Below are positions 31,928 to 40,293 of a DNA stretch of 64,000 bases, one piece after another. How positions within the stretch are numbered: position 1 is the first letter of the stretch; every line of letters starts with the position of its first letter. The notes below the pieces were generated by a model that saw nothing but the letters and a program-made list of their open reading frames with translations, was not told the DNA's origin and did not search any database. The DNA comes from Janibacter cremeus (lineage in GTDB: Bacteria; Actinomycetota; Actinomycetes; Actinomycetales; Dermatophilaceae), in NCBI RefSeq assembly GCF_029395675.1, contig NZ_CP115184.1, positions 682,001 through 746,000 of the forward strand. The letters are read 5' to 3'. The position numbers and the translations under genes were made by a program.

Positions 31928-33421
31928 ATGACTGTCCGAGTGGTGCCGCTGCTGCAGGCGGTGCTGCTGCTCGGGATCGGCTTTGCCACTGGATGGGGTG
32001 TGACCGGGTGGGTCGTGGCCCTCGCTGGGGCCATCATCCTGGACGGATTCGCCGTCATCTGGATGCGGCGCTACCAAGCGAAAGCACTCGCGCCTGCCGA
32101 CATGGTGACCATCGGCAGGGCCACGCTGACCTGTGCAATCGCAGGGCTCGTGCTCGAGTCACTCACTCTTGGCGAGCTGCTCGACACCTCGCCGTGGACG
32201 GCCACCCTCACCGTCCTCGCTGCGGTCTCGCTCTCTCTCGACCTCGTCGATGGATGGGTGGCGCGGTGGACCGGGCGGGTGACTCCCTTCGGCGCGCGGT
32301 TCGACGGTGAGGCCGACGCCGCGCTCATGCTCGTCCTCAGCGTCTGGGTCGCGCCAGTGCTCGGGTGGTGGGTGCTCGCGATCGGGCTGGCGCGCTACGC
32401 CTTCGCGGTCGCCGGTTGGGTGCTGCCGTGGATGCGCGCGCAGCTGCCGCCGCGGCACTGGCGCAAGGTCGTCACCGCCGTCACGAGCACGATCCTCGTC
32501 GTCGCCACCGCTGGAGTAGTTCCGTCGCTCGCCATGGTCATCGCACTGCTGGCCGGACTCGCCCTGATCGCTGAGTCCTTCGGTCGGGACGTCTGGTGGC
32601 TGTGGCGTCACCGGCATGACCCCGAGGACCCGCTCCAGGAGGCCCGGCGCGCTGCCTACGGGGCGGGGGAGTTCGTCGACCAGCAGGGATTCATGCGAGC
32701 CAGCGCAGTCCTTGAGCTCGCCTCCGCGGCGGACATCCGCACGGACACGCGAGTGCTCGACCTTTGTTGCGGCAGAGGCGGACCCGGCCGCCTGGTGGCT
32801 CAGGAGTTCGGGTGCGACCTGCTCGGTATCGACGCGGATGCTGTCGCCGTCGCCGCCGCTCGGGACCACGTCGGCGACTGGGCTTGCCGCTACGAGATCG
32901 GCCGGGTCCCACCAGTCCCGCGTGGGCCCTTCGACGTGATCCTGCTTCTCGAGACGATGCTCGCCTTCCGCGACAAGGAAATCCTGCTGCGCGAAGTCCA
33001 CGCCGCGCTGGCATCCGGTGGCCGCTTCGCCTTCACCGTCGAGGAGGGGCAGCCCCTCGACGAGCACGAACGCGACGCCATGCCCGCCGCCGACACCGTC
33101 TGGCCGCTCCCATTGGACCGGCTCCACGAGCTGCTCGAGCGGACCGGCTTCGAGGTGACCTGGCAGCAGGACCGCACAGACGCCCACCTCGACGTCGTCG
33201 ACTCCCTCCTGACCGAGTTCGAGTCGAACGAGTCGGCGATCGCCGCACAGGTCGGTCCGGATGAGCTCGAGGGCCTGCTGACTTCGCATCGCCTCTGGAG
33301 CGAGTGGCTGCACACGGGGAGGGTCCGCAAGTTCGCGCTCGTTGCGGTCGCTCAGCCGGCCCCTCGAGGTGCGGGCGCTCGCACACCTCAGGACAGCGGA
33401 CAGCGGTCCGACAACGCGTAG
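31928..33421 (+). CDS. CDP-alcohol phosphatidyltransferase fused to a SAM methyltransferase
   Basis: A 497-residue fusion. Residues 1-220 are a membrane CDP-alcohol phosphatidyltransferase with the full D-x2-DG-x2-AR-x8-G-x3-D-x3-D motif: DLVDGWVAR (105-113), then G122, D126 and D130. Residues about 255-480 are a class I methyltransferase (TRVLDLCCGRGGPGRLV, then GPFDVILLLETMLAF). The first half would move a phospho-alcohol head onto another alcohol; the second methylates a related substrate. Fusion of the two is unusual. The C-terminal tail GAGARTPQDSG overlaps a repeat-like segment and the 3' end of the RibD-like gene by 34 bases. Confidence 0.85.
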   Translation: MTVRVVPLLQAVLLLGIGFATGWGVTGWVVALAGAIILDGFAVIWMRRYQAKALAPADMVTIGRATLTCAIAGLVLESLTLGELLDTSPWTATLTVLAAVSLSLDLVDGWVARWTGRVTPFGARFDGEADAALMLVLSVWVAPVLGWWVLAIGLARYAFAVAGWVLPWMRAQLPPRHWRKVVTAVTSTILVVATAGVVPSLAMVIALLAGLALIAESFGRDVWWLWRHRHDPEDPLQEARRAAYGAGEFVDQQGFMRASAVLELASAADIRTDTRVLDLCCGRGGPGRLVAQEFGCDLLGIDADAVAVAAARDHVGDWACRYEIGRVPPVPRGPFDVILLLETMLAFRDKEILLREVHAALASGGRFAFTVEEGQPLDEHERDAMPAADTVWPLPLDRLHELLERTGFEVTWQQDRTDAHLDVVDSLLTEFESNESAIAAQVGPDELEGLLTSHRLWSEWLHTGRVRKFALVAVAQPAPRGAGARTPQDSGQRSDNA

Positions 33422-34074
33422 CGCAGCAGCACCACGTCACCGATGGCACGCGTTTCGACCAGGTGCGCGGGCGAGTCCCGGCGCCACGGGAAGTGCCCGT
33501 CGTCGACGAACCGCCGCGCCCGCGAGTCGCCGATGAGGAAGGGCGCGATCACCAGGTGCATCTCGTCGGCCAGCCCCTCTGCGAGGAACTGCGTCAGCAC
33601 GGTGCCGCCACCCTCGACGAGCATGCGCTCGACGCCCCGCTCGGCGAGGTCGTGGCACACCCACGGCATGAGCACCGGATGGCCGCCATCCACCACCGTC
33701 GCCGCCGAGCCGAGCCGGTCGCAGGCGTCGTCGAACCCGTAGTGCCCGCAGTAGACGAGCTTGTCGACATCGCCCTGGGTGAAGAAGTTGGCACTGGGGT
33801 CGAAGTCGGCGTCATCGCTCACCGTCACCTTGGTCGGTGATGCCGTGCGCCCGCCCGCGATCCGCTCCTGCACTCGCTGCTCGCTGCGCACGAGCAGCCG
33901 CGGGTTGTCCTTGCGCAGGGTGCAGGCCCCGACGAGGATCGCGTCGCTCTCCGCGCGGACCTGGTCGACCCGGTCGAGGTCCGCGTCGTTGGAGAGCATC
34001 AGCCGCTTCGGTGAGGCGTCGTCGAGGTAGCCGTCGAGGGAGACGGCGCAGCTGAGGGTGGTGTAGGGCCTCAT
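33388..34074 (-). CDS. RibD C-terminal/dihydrofolate-reductase-type reductase
   Basis: A 228-residue protein from ATG 34074. It opens with RPYTTLSCAVSLDGYLDD, the standard start of the RibD reductase/DHFR-like fold, followed by DAILVGACTLRKDNPRLLV and the NADPH-binding VERMLVEGGGTVLTQFL with GLADEMHLVIAPFLIG. It should reduce a pyrimidine, pterin or related ring using NADPH. Its start overlaps the stop of the YbhN-like gene, so the two are co-translated. In this cluster it is the natural partner of the pterin-synthase-like protein; the true substrate is unknown. Confidence 0.85.
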   Translation of the reverse strand: MRPYTTLSCAVSLDGYLDDASPKRLMLSNDADLDRVDQVRAESDAILVGACTLRKDNPRLLVRSEQRVQERIAGGRTASPTKVTVSDDADFDPSANFFTQGDVDKLVYCGHYGFDDACDRLGSAATVVDGGHPVLMPWVCHDLAERGVERMLVEGGGTVLTQFLAEGLADEMHLVIAPFLIGDSRARRFVDDGHFPWRRDSPAHLVETRAIGDVVLLRYALSDRCPLS

Positions 34075-35144
34075 CGTGGGGTGACCTCGCTTCGAGGCTC
34101 GCGCCCTAGCGGGAGCTCGCACCTCAGCGACCGTAAGCGGGGTTGGCGTAGCCGGGGCGTCACGAGCAGCAAGGCGCCCGGGAGGGCGGCCACCAGCGCG
34201 AGGACTCCGTAGAGCACCGCGACGCTCACGCCGGCGGCCGCGCCGAGACCGGCCGCCTCGAAGGCCCACGCGGCCACCCCTTCCCGCGGACCCCAGCCGG
34301 CGAGGCTCGCCGGGATCGCGGCGCCGAGCAGCACGATCAGCGCCAGAGCCAGAGCCACGCCTCGACCCGCGGACACCTCCATCCCCGCCGCAAACATCGC
34401 CACGAGGAAGACGGTCACATGCCCGAGCACGGCCACCCCCGAGGTGAGCACGATGCCCACCGGCGCTCCCGGCACGCGCAGGATCCGACGCAGGTCGTCA
34501 AGCAGCACCCCGCTGACCCGCACGAGCGCGAAGCCGAGCCCCACGACCACCACCCCGACGACAGCGATCACCACCAGCGCGTGCACCGGCGAGGGCAGCA
34601 CGAGCAGCAGCACTACGGTCAGCACCACCTGGACCACCTGCCCGAGGATGCGCTCCCAGACCACGGAGCGGACCCCCCTTCCCATCCGGTGCACGTCGTG
34701 GCCGTGGCGCACGGCGCGGTGGACGTCACCGAGGACGCCGCCGGGCAGGACGGAGTTGAGGAACTGGGAGCGGTAGTACGCGGCGACGGCGGCGGGCAGG
34801 CCGATCCGCACACCCAGACCGGTCGCGACCGTACTCCACCGCCAAGCCGCGCACACCGTCGTCAGCACGGTGATCGCGAGCGCGGCCAGCAGGGCCCACC
34901 ACGTGACTTCGGTCAGTGCGGTGACGAAGGGGGCTGCGCCCACCTGCCACAGCAGCACCGCGAGGATCGCCGCGCCGATGGTGGGGCGGAGCCAGGTTGC
35001 GTAGTGGGTCCGGGTGCCGTGACGGGCCCAAGTCCCTTCGAGGCGCCCACGCGGAGCGTGGGACCCGGCGCCCGGGGGGCGCTCACACCTCAGGGACCGT
35101 GCGGGCCTCGGGGAGCGTGGGGGATCAGGGGGTGCGCGGCCCAT
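34071..35144 (-). CDS. YbhN/LPG-synthase-type integral membrane protein, flippase-like
   Basis: About 357 residues from ATG 35144, which has GAGGTGG six bases upstream and overlaps the glycosyltransferase stop by 20 bases. Seven or eight membrane helices follow residue 50, with family landmarks WRWSTVATGLG, YYRSQFLNSVLPGGVLGD and WERILGQV. Such proteins share the fold of the lysylphosphatidylglycerol synthase transmembrane domain and are thought to move lipid-linked products. Both ends are odd: the first about 45 residues and the last about 20 are encoded by REP-like units, so the original boundaries were probably altered. Confidence 0.8.
   Translation of the reverse strand: MGRAPPDPPRSPRPARSLRCERPPGAGSHAPRGRLEGTWARHGTRTHYATWLRPTIGAAILAVLLWQVGAAPFVTALTEVTWWALLAALAITVLTTVCAAWRWSTVATGLGVRIGLPAAVAAYYRSQFLNSVLPGGVLGDVHRAVRHGHDVHRMGRGVRSVVWERILGQVVQVVLTVVLLLVLPSPVHALVVIAVVGVVVVGLGFALVRVSGVLLDDLRRILRVPGAPVGIVLTSGVAVLGHVTVFLVAMFAAGMEVSAGRGVALALALIVLLGAAIPASLAGWGPREGVAAWAFEAAGLGAAAGVSVAVLYGVLALVAALPGALLLVTPRLRQPRLRSLRCELPLGREPRSEVTPR
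34088..34132. repeat. REP-like unit at the 3' end of the YbhN-like gene
   Basis: CTTCGAGGCTCGCGCCC, then TAGCGGGAGCTCGCACCTCAG, the same frame of conserved arms (TTCGAGGC ... GCACCTCA) as at 31.8 kb with a different centre. It encodes the last residues of the membrane protein. Confidence 0.65.
35034..35098. repeat. REP-like unit at the 5' end of the YbhN-like gene
   Basis: Begins CCCTTCGAGGCGCCC and ends GCTCACACCTCAGGGACC, with internal hairpins CCCACGC-GGA-GCGTGGG and GGCGCCC-GGG-GGGCGC. Its outer ends CCCT and AGGG pair. It is translated as the N-terminal segment of the membrane protein. Confidence 0.65.
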
Positions 35145-36177
35145 CCGCCACCTCACTCAGCACCTGCGCCACGCGGGTGACCGTCTCCCGCCACGGCGTC
35201 AGCTCCCTCCGGCGCACCCGGGCCACGTCCCGCAGCCGCTGCCGGGTCCCGGCGTCGCCGAGCCAGCGGCGCAGCGCTCCGGCGAGGGCGTGGGCGTCAC
35301 CGGGAGGGACGACGACCCCGGGGCGGTGGCCGTCCCCGTCGCGTCCGAGCGCCTGCGGCACCCCGCCGACGCCGCAGGCGAGGACGGGCACTCCGTGGGC
35401 GAGGGCCTCGGTGACGACCATCCCGTAGGTGTCCACGCGGGTGGGGTGGACGAGCAGGTCCGCGTGCACGTACTGCTCCTCGAGGTCGGGGAGGGGCCCG
35501 GTGAAGGTGATCCGGTCGGTCAGGCCCAGCTCCTCGACGCGATCACGCAGCGCGCTCGCCAGATCCGGGTCCCGGTCGAGCGGACCGACGCAGGTGCACT
35601 GCCACGGCAGGTCGGCGATGTCGGCCAGGGCGTCGAGGAGGACGTCGTGGCCCTTGGCCCGGGAGACCGGCCCGACGCACAGCAACCGTCCGCCGCTGTG
35701 GCTGCCCACGGTGCGCTCGGCGGGGCGGGCGCCCGGCTCGGCCACGTGCACCCGCTCGGCCGGCAGGGCGTGCCGCTCGACCAGCTCGTCCCGGGTCCAC
35801 GCGCTCGTGGTCACGACCCCGCGCGCGGACAGCAGCGCCACCCGCTCGGCCGGGGCGTCGTCCTCCGCGGCGACCATGTGTGCGAGCACGACGAGGCGCA
35901 CCCGCTCGCTCGCCGTGGCCGTCTGCGTCGGGGCGCCGACCGCGACCAGCCCGTCGACGAGCACCAGCGAGTCGTCGGTGATGCCCGCGAGCATCGTCGC
36001 CAGCCGCGCCCGCGACTCCGGGTCGGGGTGGGGCCACGAGCCGGGCACCGGGTGCTCGCGCACGGTCCAGCCGAGGTCGGTCAGGCCGGTGCACACCTCG
36101 CGGTCGTAGGCGTTGCCCCCGCTGGGGTGGAGCGGGTCGTCGATGTCGCCCGGCAGGACGACGTGCACGGTCCTCAC
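35125..36177 (-). CDS. Glycosyltransferase family 4
   Basis: A 350-residue GT-B fold protein from GTG 36177, overlapping the stop of the pterin-synthase-like gene. The N-terminal domain starts [20 protein letters not shown]. The C-terminal nucleotide-sugar domain carries [42 protein letters not shown] and [17 protein letters not shown], including the E-x7-E region typical of GT4. It should transfer a sugar, retaining configuration, to a product of this cluster. Donor and acceptor cannot be read from sequence. Confidence 0.87.
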   Translation of the reverse strand: MRTVHVVLPGDIDDPLHPSGGNAYDREVCTGLTDLGWTVREHPVPGSWPHPDPESRARLATMLAGITDDSLVLVDGLVAVGAPTQTATASERVRLVVLAHMVAAEDDAPAERVALLSARGVVTTSAWTRDELVERHALPAERVHVAEPGARPAERTVGSHSGGRLLCVGPVSRAKGHDVLLDALADIADLPWQCTCVGPLDRDPDLASALRDRVEELGLTDRITFTGPLPDLEEQYVHADLLVHPTRVDTYGMVVTEALAHGVPVLACGVGGVPQALGRDGDGHRPGVVVPPGDAHALAGALRRWLGDAGTRQRLRDVARVRRRELTPWRETVTRVAQVLSEVADGPRTP

Positions 36178-36581
36178 AGCACGACCTCGCAGCTCGCGGA
36201 GGCGATGTGCGACTCGTGCAGGGTGACCGTGATCCGGCTCAGGTGGTCGCCCGGCCCGAGCTGACCGGAGGCCACCCGCCGGGCGAGCTGCTCGGCGACG
36301 ACGAAGGCCAGCGCCTCGGTCGTCGTGTTGCGCCCGGCGAAGTCCGGCTCCTCGTCGAGGTTGCGGTAGTTCAGCCCGGCGAGCACGTCCTTCAGCTCCT
36401 CCGCCGCCCGGCCGAGGTCGACGACGATCCCGTCCGCCGTCAGCGTCCCGCTGTGGAAGGTCGCGTCCACGACGTACGTCGCCCCGTGCAGCCGCTGCGC
36501 GGGTCCGAAGACCTCACCGCCCAGGCTGTGCGCGATCATCATGTGGTCGCGCACCGTCGCGGAGAACTTCGCGTGCTTCAC
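36174..36581 (-). CDS. Degenerate 6-pyruvoyl-tetrahydropterin/6-carboxytetrahydropterin synthase-like protein
   Basis: A 135-residue T-fold protein from GTG 36581 (GTGA overlap with the upstream gene). It keeps the PTPS scaffold: [29 protein letters not shown], a [15 protein letters not shown] helix, LNYRNLDE and [15 protein letters not shown]. However, the zinc triad is incomplete (His18 and His32 remain; the third histidine is Ala34 in HGA instead of HGH), and the usual catalytic cysteine before it is missing ([10 protein letters not shown]). The protein therefore probably performs a different reaction or only binds a pterin-like ligand. Confidence 0.8.
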   Translation of the reverse strand: MKHAKFSATVRDHMMIAHSLGGEVFGPAQRLHGATYVVDATFHSGTLTADGIVVDLGRAAEELKDVLAGLNYRNLDEEPDFAGRNTTTEALAFVVAEQLARRVASGQLGPGDHLSRITVTLHESHIASASCEVVL

Positions 36582-37576
36582 GTTCCCTCCTCGTGCTCGT
36601 AGGTGACGACGTGGCAGATGGCCGGGAGCCGCCCTTCGCACACGTCGGCCATGACCTGCGGCAGGTCGGCGAAGGGGGTCGCCCCCGTCAGCAGCACGTC
36701 GAACGCCGGGTCCCGCAACAGATCCAAGGCCAAGACCTTGCGGTCGCCCATGGAGCGGCTCCCGCGCCGGACGTTGGCGACCGTACCGACCTGGCTGGAG
36801 CGGATCCGCAGCCGCCCCGAGTGGTACGCGCCGCCGAGATCCAGCGCGACACCGTGCGTGCCGTACCAGCTGAGGTCGAGCACGGTCCCCTCCGCGCGCA
36901 GCAGGTCCAGCGAGGTCTGCAGGCCGGCCGAGGACGCACTGGTGTGGACGACGAGGTCCTGGCCGCCCTTCGCCTCCTCGGGTCGGGCGAAGCCGACCCC
37001 CAGTGCCTCCGCCACCGGCGCCCGGGCGGCGTCCACGTCGACGAGGGTCACCTCGACGCCGGCGAAGCGTGCGAGCAGCCGCGCGGCACAGCAGCCGACC
37101 ATCCCGCCGCCCACGACGCTGACCCGGTCGCCGATGAGCGGCGGGACGTCCCACAGGCCGTTGACCGCGGTCTCGACGGCACCGGTGAGCACCGCCCGCT
37201 GCGGGGGCACGTCGTCGGGGACGGGCACGACCGCGTCGGCCGGGACGACGTAACGGTCCTGGTGCGGGTGCAGGCTGAAGACGACCGTGTCGACCAGGTG
37301 CTCCGGCCCCTCCTCGACGACGCCGACCGCGAGGTAGCCGTACTTGACCGGGCCGGGAAAGTCGCCCTGCTGCAACGGTGCCCGCATCACCTCGTACTGG
37401 TCCGGCGGGACCTCCCCGCGGAAGACGAGGGCCTCGGTGCCGCGGCTGATCCCCGAGCAGAGCGCCCGCACGAGCACCTCGTCGGGACCGGGGTCGGGGA
37501 GCGGCTCGGAGCGGATCTCGCCGCGGCCGGGCTCGAGGACCCAGTAGGCGCGCGCGTCGTGGGCCCGGGCACTCAC
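36578..37576 (-). CDS. Alcohol-dehydrogenase-like MDR protein
   Basis: A 332-residue medium-chain dehydrogenase/reductase from GTG 37576 with GGAGGAGG upstream. The catalytic domain has [17 protein letters not shown]. The Rossmann part has [20 protein letters not shown] and [22 protein letters not shown] is the dinucleotide motif. The typical zinc-ligand pattern is reduced (no GHE motif and no structural four-cysteine loop), like the zinc-binding-dehydrogenase subgroup found next to PTPS genes. It is the first gene of a five-gene minus-strand operon. Confidence 0.82.
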   Translation of the reverse strand: MSARAHDARAYWVLEPGRGEIRSEPLPDPGPDEVLVRALCSGISRGTEALVFRGEVPPDQYEVMRAPLQQGDFPGPVKYGYLAVGVVEEGPEHLVDTVVFSLHPHQDRYVVPADAVVPVPDDVPPQRAVLTGAVETAVNGLWDVPPLIGDRVSVVGGGMVGCCAARLLARFAGVEVTLVDVDAARAPVAEALGVGFARPEEAKGGQDLVVHTSASSAGLQTSLDLLRAEGTVLDLSWYGTHGVALDLGGAYHSGRLRIRSSQVGTVANVRRGSRSMGDRKVLALDLLRDPAFDVLLTGATPFADLPQVMADVCEGRLPAICHVVTYEHEEGT

Positions 37577-37642
37577 GGTCGGCCACCTCCTCCAGCGACG
37601 GCGCTGCCGCTGACCTCCCTATCGTAGGACGACGGAGGCACC

Positions 37643-39355
37643 ATGTTTCGGGACAGATCGGTTCAGGTCAGAGCGACGGTGTGGAGCGTGCTGGCCAGTG
37701 CCCTGGTCTGGGGTGCGCTGGTCCTGCCGTCGTCGCTGGCGTCGCTGTCCTGGGCCTCGCTCGTGCGCCTTCCGCTCGGTGCGCTCGTGGTGCTGGCGGT
37801 ACTGCTCGTGGTGCCGGACGCGGCCCGGCGTGCGGTGGCGCTCGTCCTCGGAGGACTGCTCGCGCTGGTCGTCGTCGTCAAGTCCCTGGACATCGGCTTC
37901 TCCGCGGTGATGGACCGGCGCTTCCACGTGCTCCACGACCTCGCGAACCTCGAGCGCGGCTACGCGGTGCTCGCCGACTGGGTGGGGCGCGGCTGGGCGG
38001 TCGTCGCCGTGGCGGTGCTCGTGCTGGTGACCGCGCTCGTCGTCGTGCTCCTCGTACCGGCCGTGCTGCGGCTGTCGCGGGTGGTCACTGCCCACCGCAC
38101 ACCGTCGCTCGCGGCGCTGCTCGTCAGCGCCCTCGTGTGGAGCGCCGGCGCGCTCACGGGGGTTCAGGTGGCCGGCGCACCGGTCGCGTCGACGGCCACC
38201 GCCGGGCTGGTGCGCGAGCACGTCGCCGGGGGCTACGCGGATTATCGCGACCCGTCGGTCTTCGGCGCGGCGATCGCCACCGACCCGTGGGCGGGCCGGT
38301 CCGGGCTGCTCGACGGGCTGGCGGGCAGGGACGTGCTGATCGTCTTCGTCGAGAGCTACGGCGCGGCGGCGTTGACCGACCCCGAGCTGGCGAAGGGGGT
38401 CACCCCCGTCCTCGCGACCGGCGAGCAGTCCTTGGCCGAGGTGGGTGTCGAGGCGCGGAGCGGGTGGCTGACGTCGCCGACCTTCGGCGCCGGGTCGTGG
38501 CTGTCGCACGCCACGCTGCAGTCGGGGCTGTGGGTGGACGACGACCGGCGGCACGAGCAGCTGCTGCAGGCGCAGCGGCTCACGCTGACCCGGGCGTTCT
38601 CCCAGGCGGGGTGGCGCACCGGCGTCGTCCAACCGGCGGTGGAGGAGGCGTGGCCGGAGGGGAAGGAGTTCTACGGGTTCGACCAGCTGCACGCCGCCGA
38701 GGACCTGGGCTACCGGGGGCCGGCGCTGGGGTGGGGGGACGTGCCGGACCAGTACACGCTCTCGTGGCTCCACCGGGAGGTGCTGTCGGCCGGGGGAGCG
38801 CCGGTGATGGCGCAGGTCGAGCTCGTCACCAGCCACAACCCGTGGCCGGGCCCACCCCCCTTCGTGCCGTGGGACGAGGTGGGCGACGGGTCGGTCCACT
38901 CGTGCATGCCGGGGTGCGCGGACGACGGCGCCGATGACGTGCGCTCGCGGTACGCGGCGTCGATCGGGTACTCGCTGGAGTCGGTGGTCTCCTTCGCCGC
39001 GGAGCACCCCGACCTCGTCGTGCTGCTCGTGGGTGACCACCAGCCGTGGCGCCACGTCACGGGGGAGGACCCGAGCCACGACGTGCCGGTCTCGCTCATC
39101 GCTGCCGATCCGGCTGTGCTGGACCGGATCTCGCAGTGGCGGTGGACACCCGGGCTGGTGCCGGGGGAGCAGTCACCGGTGTGGCGGATGGACGCCTTCC
39201 GGGACCACTTCCTCACGGCGTTCTCGACTCGTCCTCCTGGCCCAGCGCCCGGCGCAGCCCATCGCCGATCGGCAGGTAGTCGTAGTCGGGCTCCAGCAGC
39301 ACGTCACGGATGTCGTAGTCCACGCACACCATGTCGTGGCGCAGGCTCTCGATGA
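37643..39355 (+). CDS. Membrane sulfatase/LTA-synthase-like protein
   Basis: A 570-residue protein with five N-terminal membrane helices (about 10-170) and an extracellular alkaline-phosphatase-fold domain. Active-site elements are [14 protein letters not shown] (nucleophile region), [14 protein letters not shown] and [17 protein letters not shown]. Relatives transfer phospho-alcohol groups from lipids or cleave sulfates outside the cell. The last about 50 residues ([14 protein letters not shown] onward) are low-complexity and read through the 3' end of the convergent SDR gene; the natural stop may have been lost. It is divergent from the pterin/glycosyltransferase operon. Confidence 0.8.
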   Translation: MFRDRSVQVRATVWSVLASALVWGALVLPSSLASLSWASLVRLPLGALVVLAVLLVVPDAARRAVALVLGGLLALVVVVKSLDIGFSAVMDRRFHVLHDLANLERGYAVLADWVGRGWAVVAVAVLVLVTALVVVLLVPAVLRLSRVVTAHRTPSLAALLVSALVWSAGALTGVQVAGAPVASTATAGLVREHVAGGYADYRDPSVFGAAIATDPWAGRSGLLDGLAGRDVLIVFVESYGAAALTDPELAKGVTPVLATGEQSLAEVGVEARSGWLTSPTFGAGSWLSHATLQSGLWVDDDRRHEQLLQAQRLTLTRAFSQAGWRTGVVQPAVEEAWPEGKEFYGFDQLHAAEDLGYRGPALGWGDVPDQYTLSWLHREVLSAGGAPVMAQVELVTSHNPWPGPPPFVPWDEVGDGSVHSCMPGCADDGADDVRSRYAASIGYSLESVVSFAAEHPDLVVLLVGDHQPWRHVTGEDPSHDVPVSLIAADPAVLDRISQWRWTPGLVPGEQSPVWRMDAFRDHFLTAFSTRPPGPAPGAAHRRSAGSRSRAPAARHGCRSPRTPCRGAGSR

Positions 39356-40175
39356 GGTTGTTGACCTCGGTGCGCGGCATCCCGGCGATGATCGCGCTGG
39401 ACTCACCCACGACGTCCGGGGGCAGGCCGGGCACGCTGACCTGGACGCGCAGCAGGCCGGCGACCCGCGCGAAGAGCTGCAGCAGCTCGAAGTAGGTCAG
39501 GACGTCCTCGCCGCCGACGTCGAAGGCCCGGTTGATCGTCTCGGGGGAGGCCACCGCGCGCTGCACGATGCGCGTGACGTCCTCGATCGCGATCGGCTGG
39601 ATCAGGCTGCGCATCCACGACGGGACCGGGGTGAAGACCGGCAACCGCTCGCTGAGCCTGCGCAGCAGCTCGTAGGAGGTGGAGCCGGCACCGATGATCA
39701 TCGAGGCCCGCAGCACGACCGTCGGGACCGCGGACTCCAAGAAGATCTGCTCCACCTCGTGCCGGGAGCGCAGGTGCGGGGACAGCTCGCCGTCGGGGAC
39801 GAGGCCCGACAGGTAGACGATCCGGTCCACCCCGGCCCGCTCGCACGCCGCGGCGACCCGGGTCGCGGCCTCGCGGTCCCGGCGCTCGAAGTCCGTGGAG
39901 GCCATGGAGTGGATCAGGTAGATGACGACGTCGACGCCCTCGACGGCGCGCTCGATCAGGTCCTCGTCCGCGACGTCGAACTCGCGGGTCTCGACGTCAC
40001 CGTGCCAGGCGAAGGCGCCGGTGCCCGAGCGGCTGGCCGCGAGGACGGTGTGTCCCGCGTCGAGGAGCGGCGGTACGAGGTGGGACCCGACGTAGCCGGT
40101 CGCACCCGTGACCAGCACGCGCCGCGCGGGGCCCGGGTCGACGTCGTCGGCTCCCCGCCCTGGAGATGAGGACAT
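39213..40175 (-). CDS. NAD(P)-binding atypical SDR (NmrA-like)
   Basis: A 320-residue protein with the Rossmann motif VLVTGATGYVGSHLVPPLL near residue 20, VDVVIYLIHSMAS and a region GVDRIVYLSGLVPDG. The extended C-terminal part has RASMIIGAGSTSYELLRRL and IAIEDVTRIVQRAV. It fits atypical SDRs acting on quinones, lipids or sugars or as redox sensors. It overlaps the convergent sulfatase-like gene tail by 143 bases. It may belong to the neighbouring biosynthetic cluster; this is by position only. Confidence 0.8.
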   Translation of the reverse strand: MSSSPGRGADDVDPGPARRVLVTGATGYVGSHLVPPLLDAGHTVLAASRSGTGAFAWHGDVETREFDVADEDLIERAVEGVDVVIYLIHSMASTDFERRDREAATRVAAACERAGVDRIVYLSGLVPDGELSPHLRSRHEVEQIFLESAVPTVVLRASMIIGAGSTSYELLRRLSERLPVFTPVPSWMRSLIQPIAIEDVTRIVQRAVASPETINRAFDVGGEDVLTYFELLQLFARVAGLLRVQVSVPGLPPDVVGESSAIIAGMPRTEVNNLIESLRHDMVCVDYDIRDVLLEPDYDYLPIGDGLRRALGQEDESRTP

Positions 40176-40293
40176 GACTGCACACTAGGGCGCGCCGGGG
40201 CACGATGCGGCGGAACTGCTCCCGGATGCGGCGAACGGGCACCATCCGGGGACGCGCATCCCGGTGTGACGGTGTCGTGGGGCAGTGGCCTTC

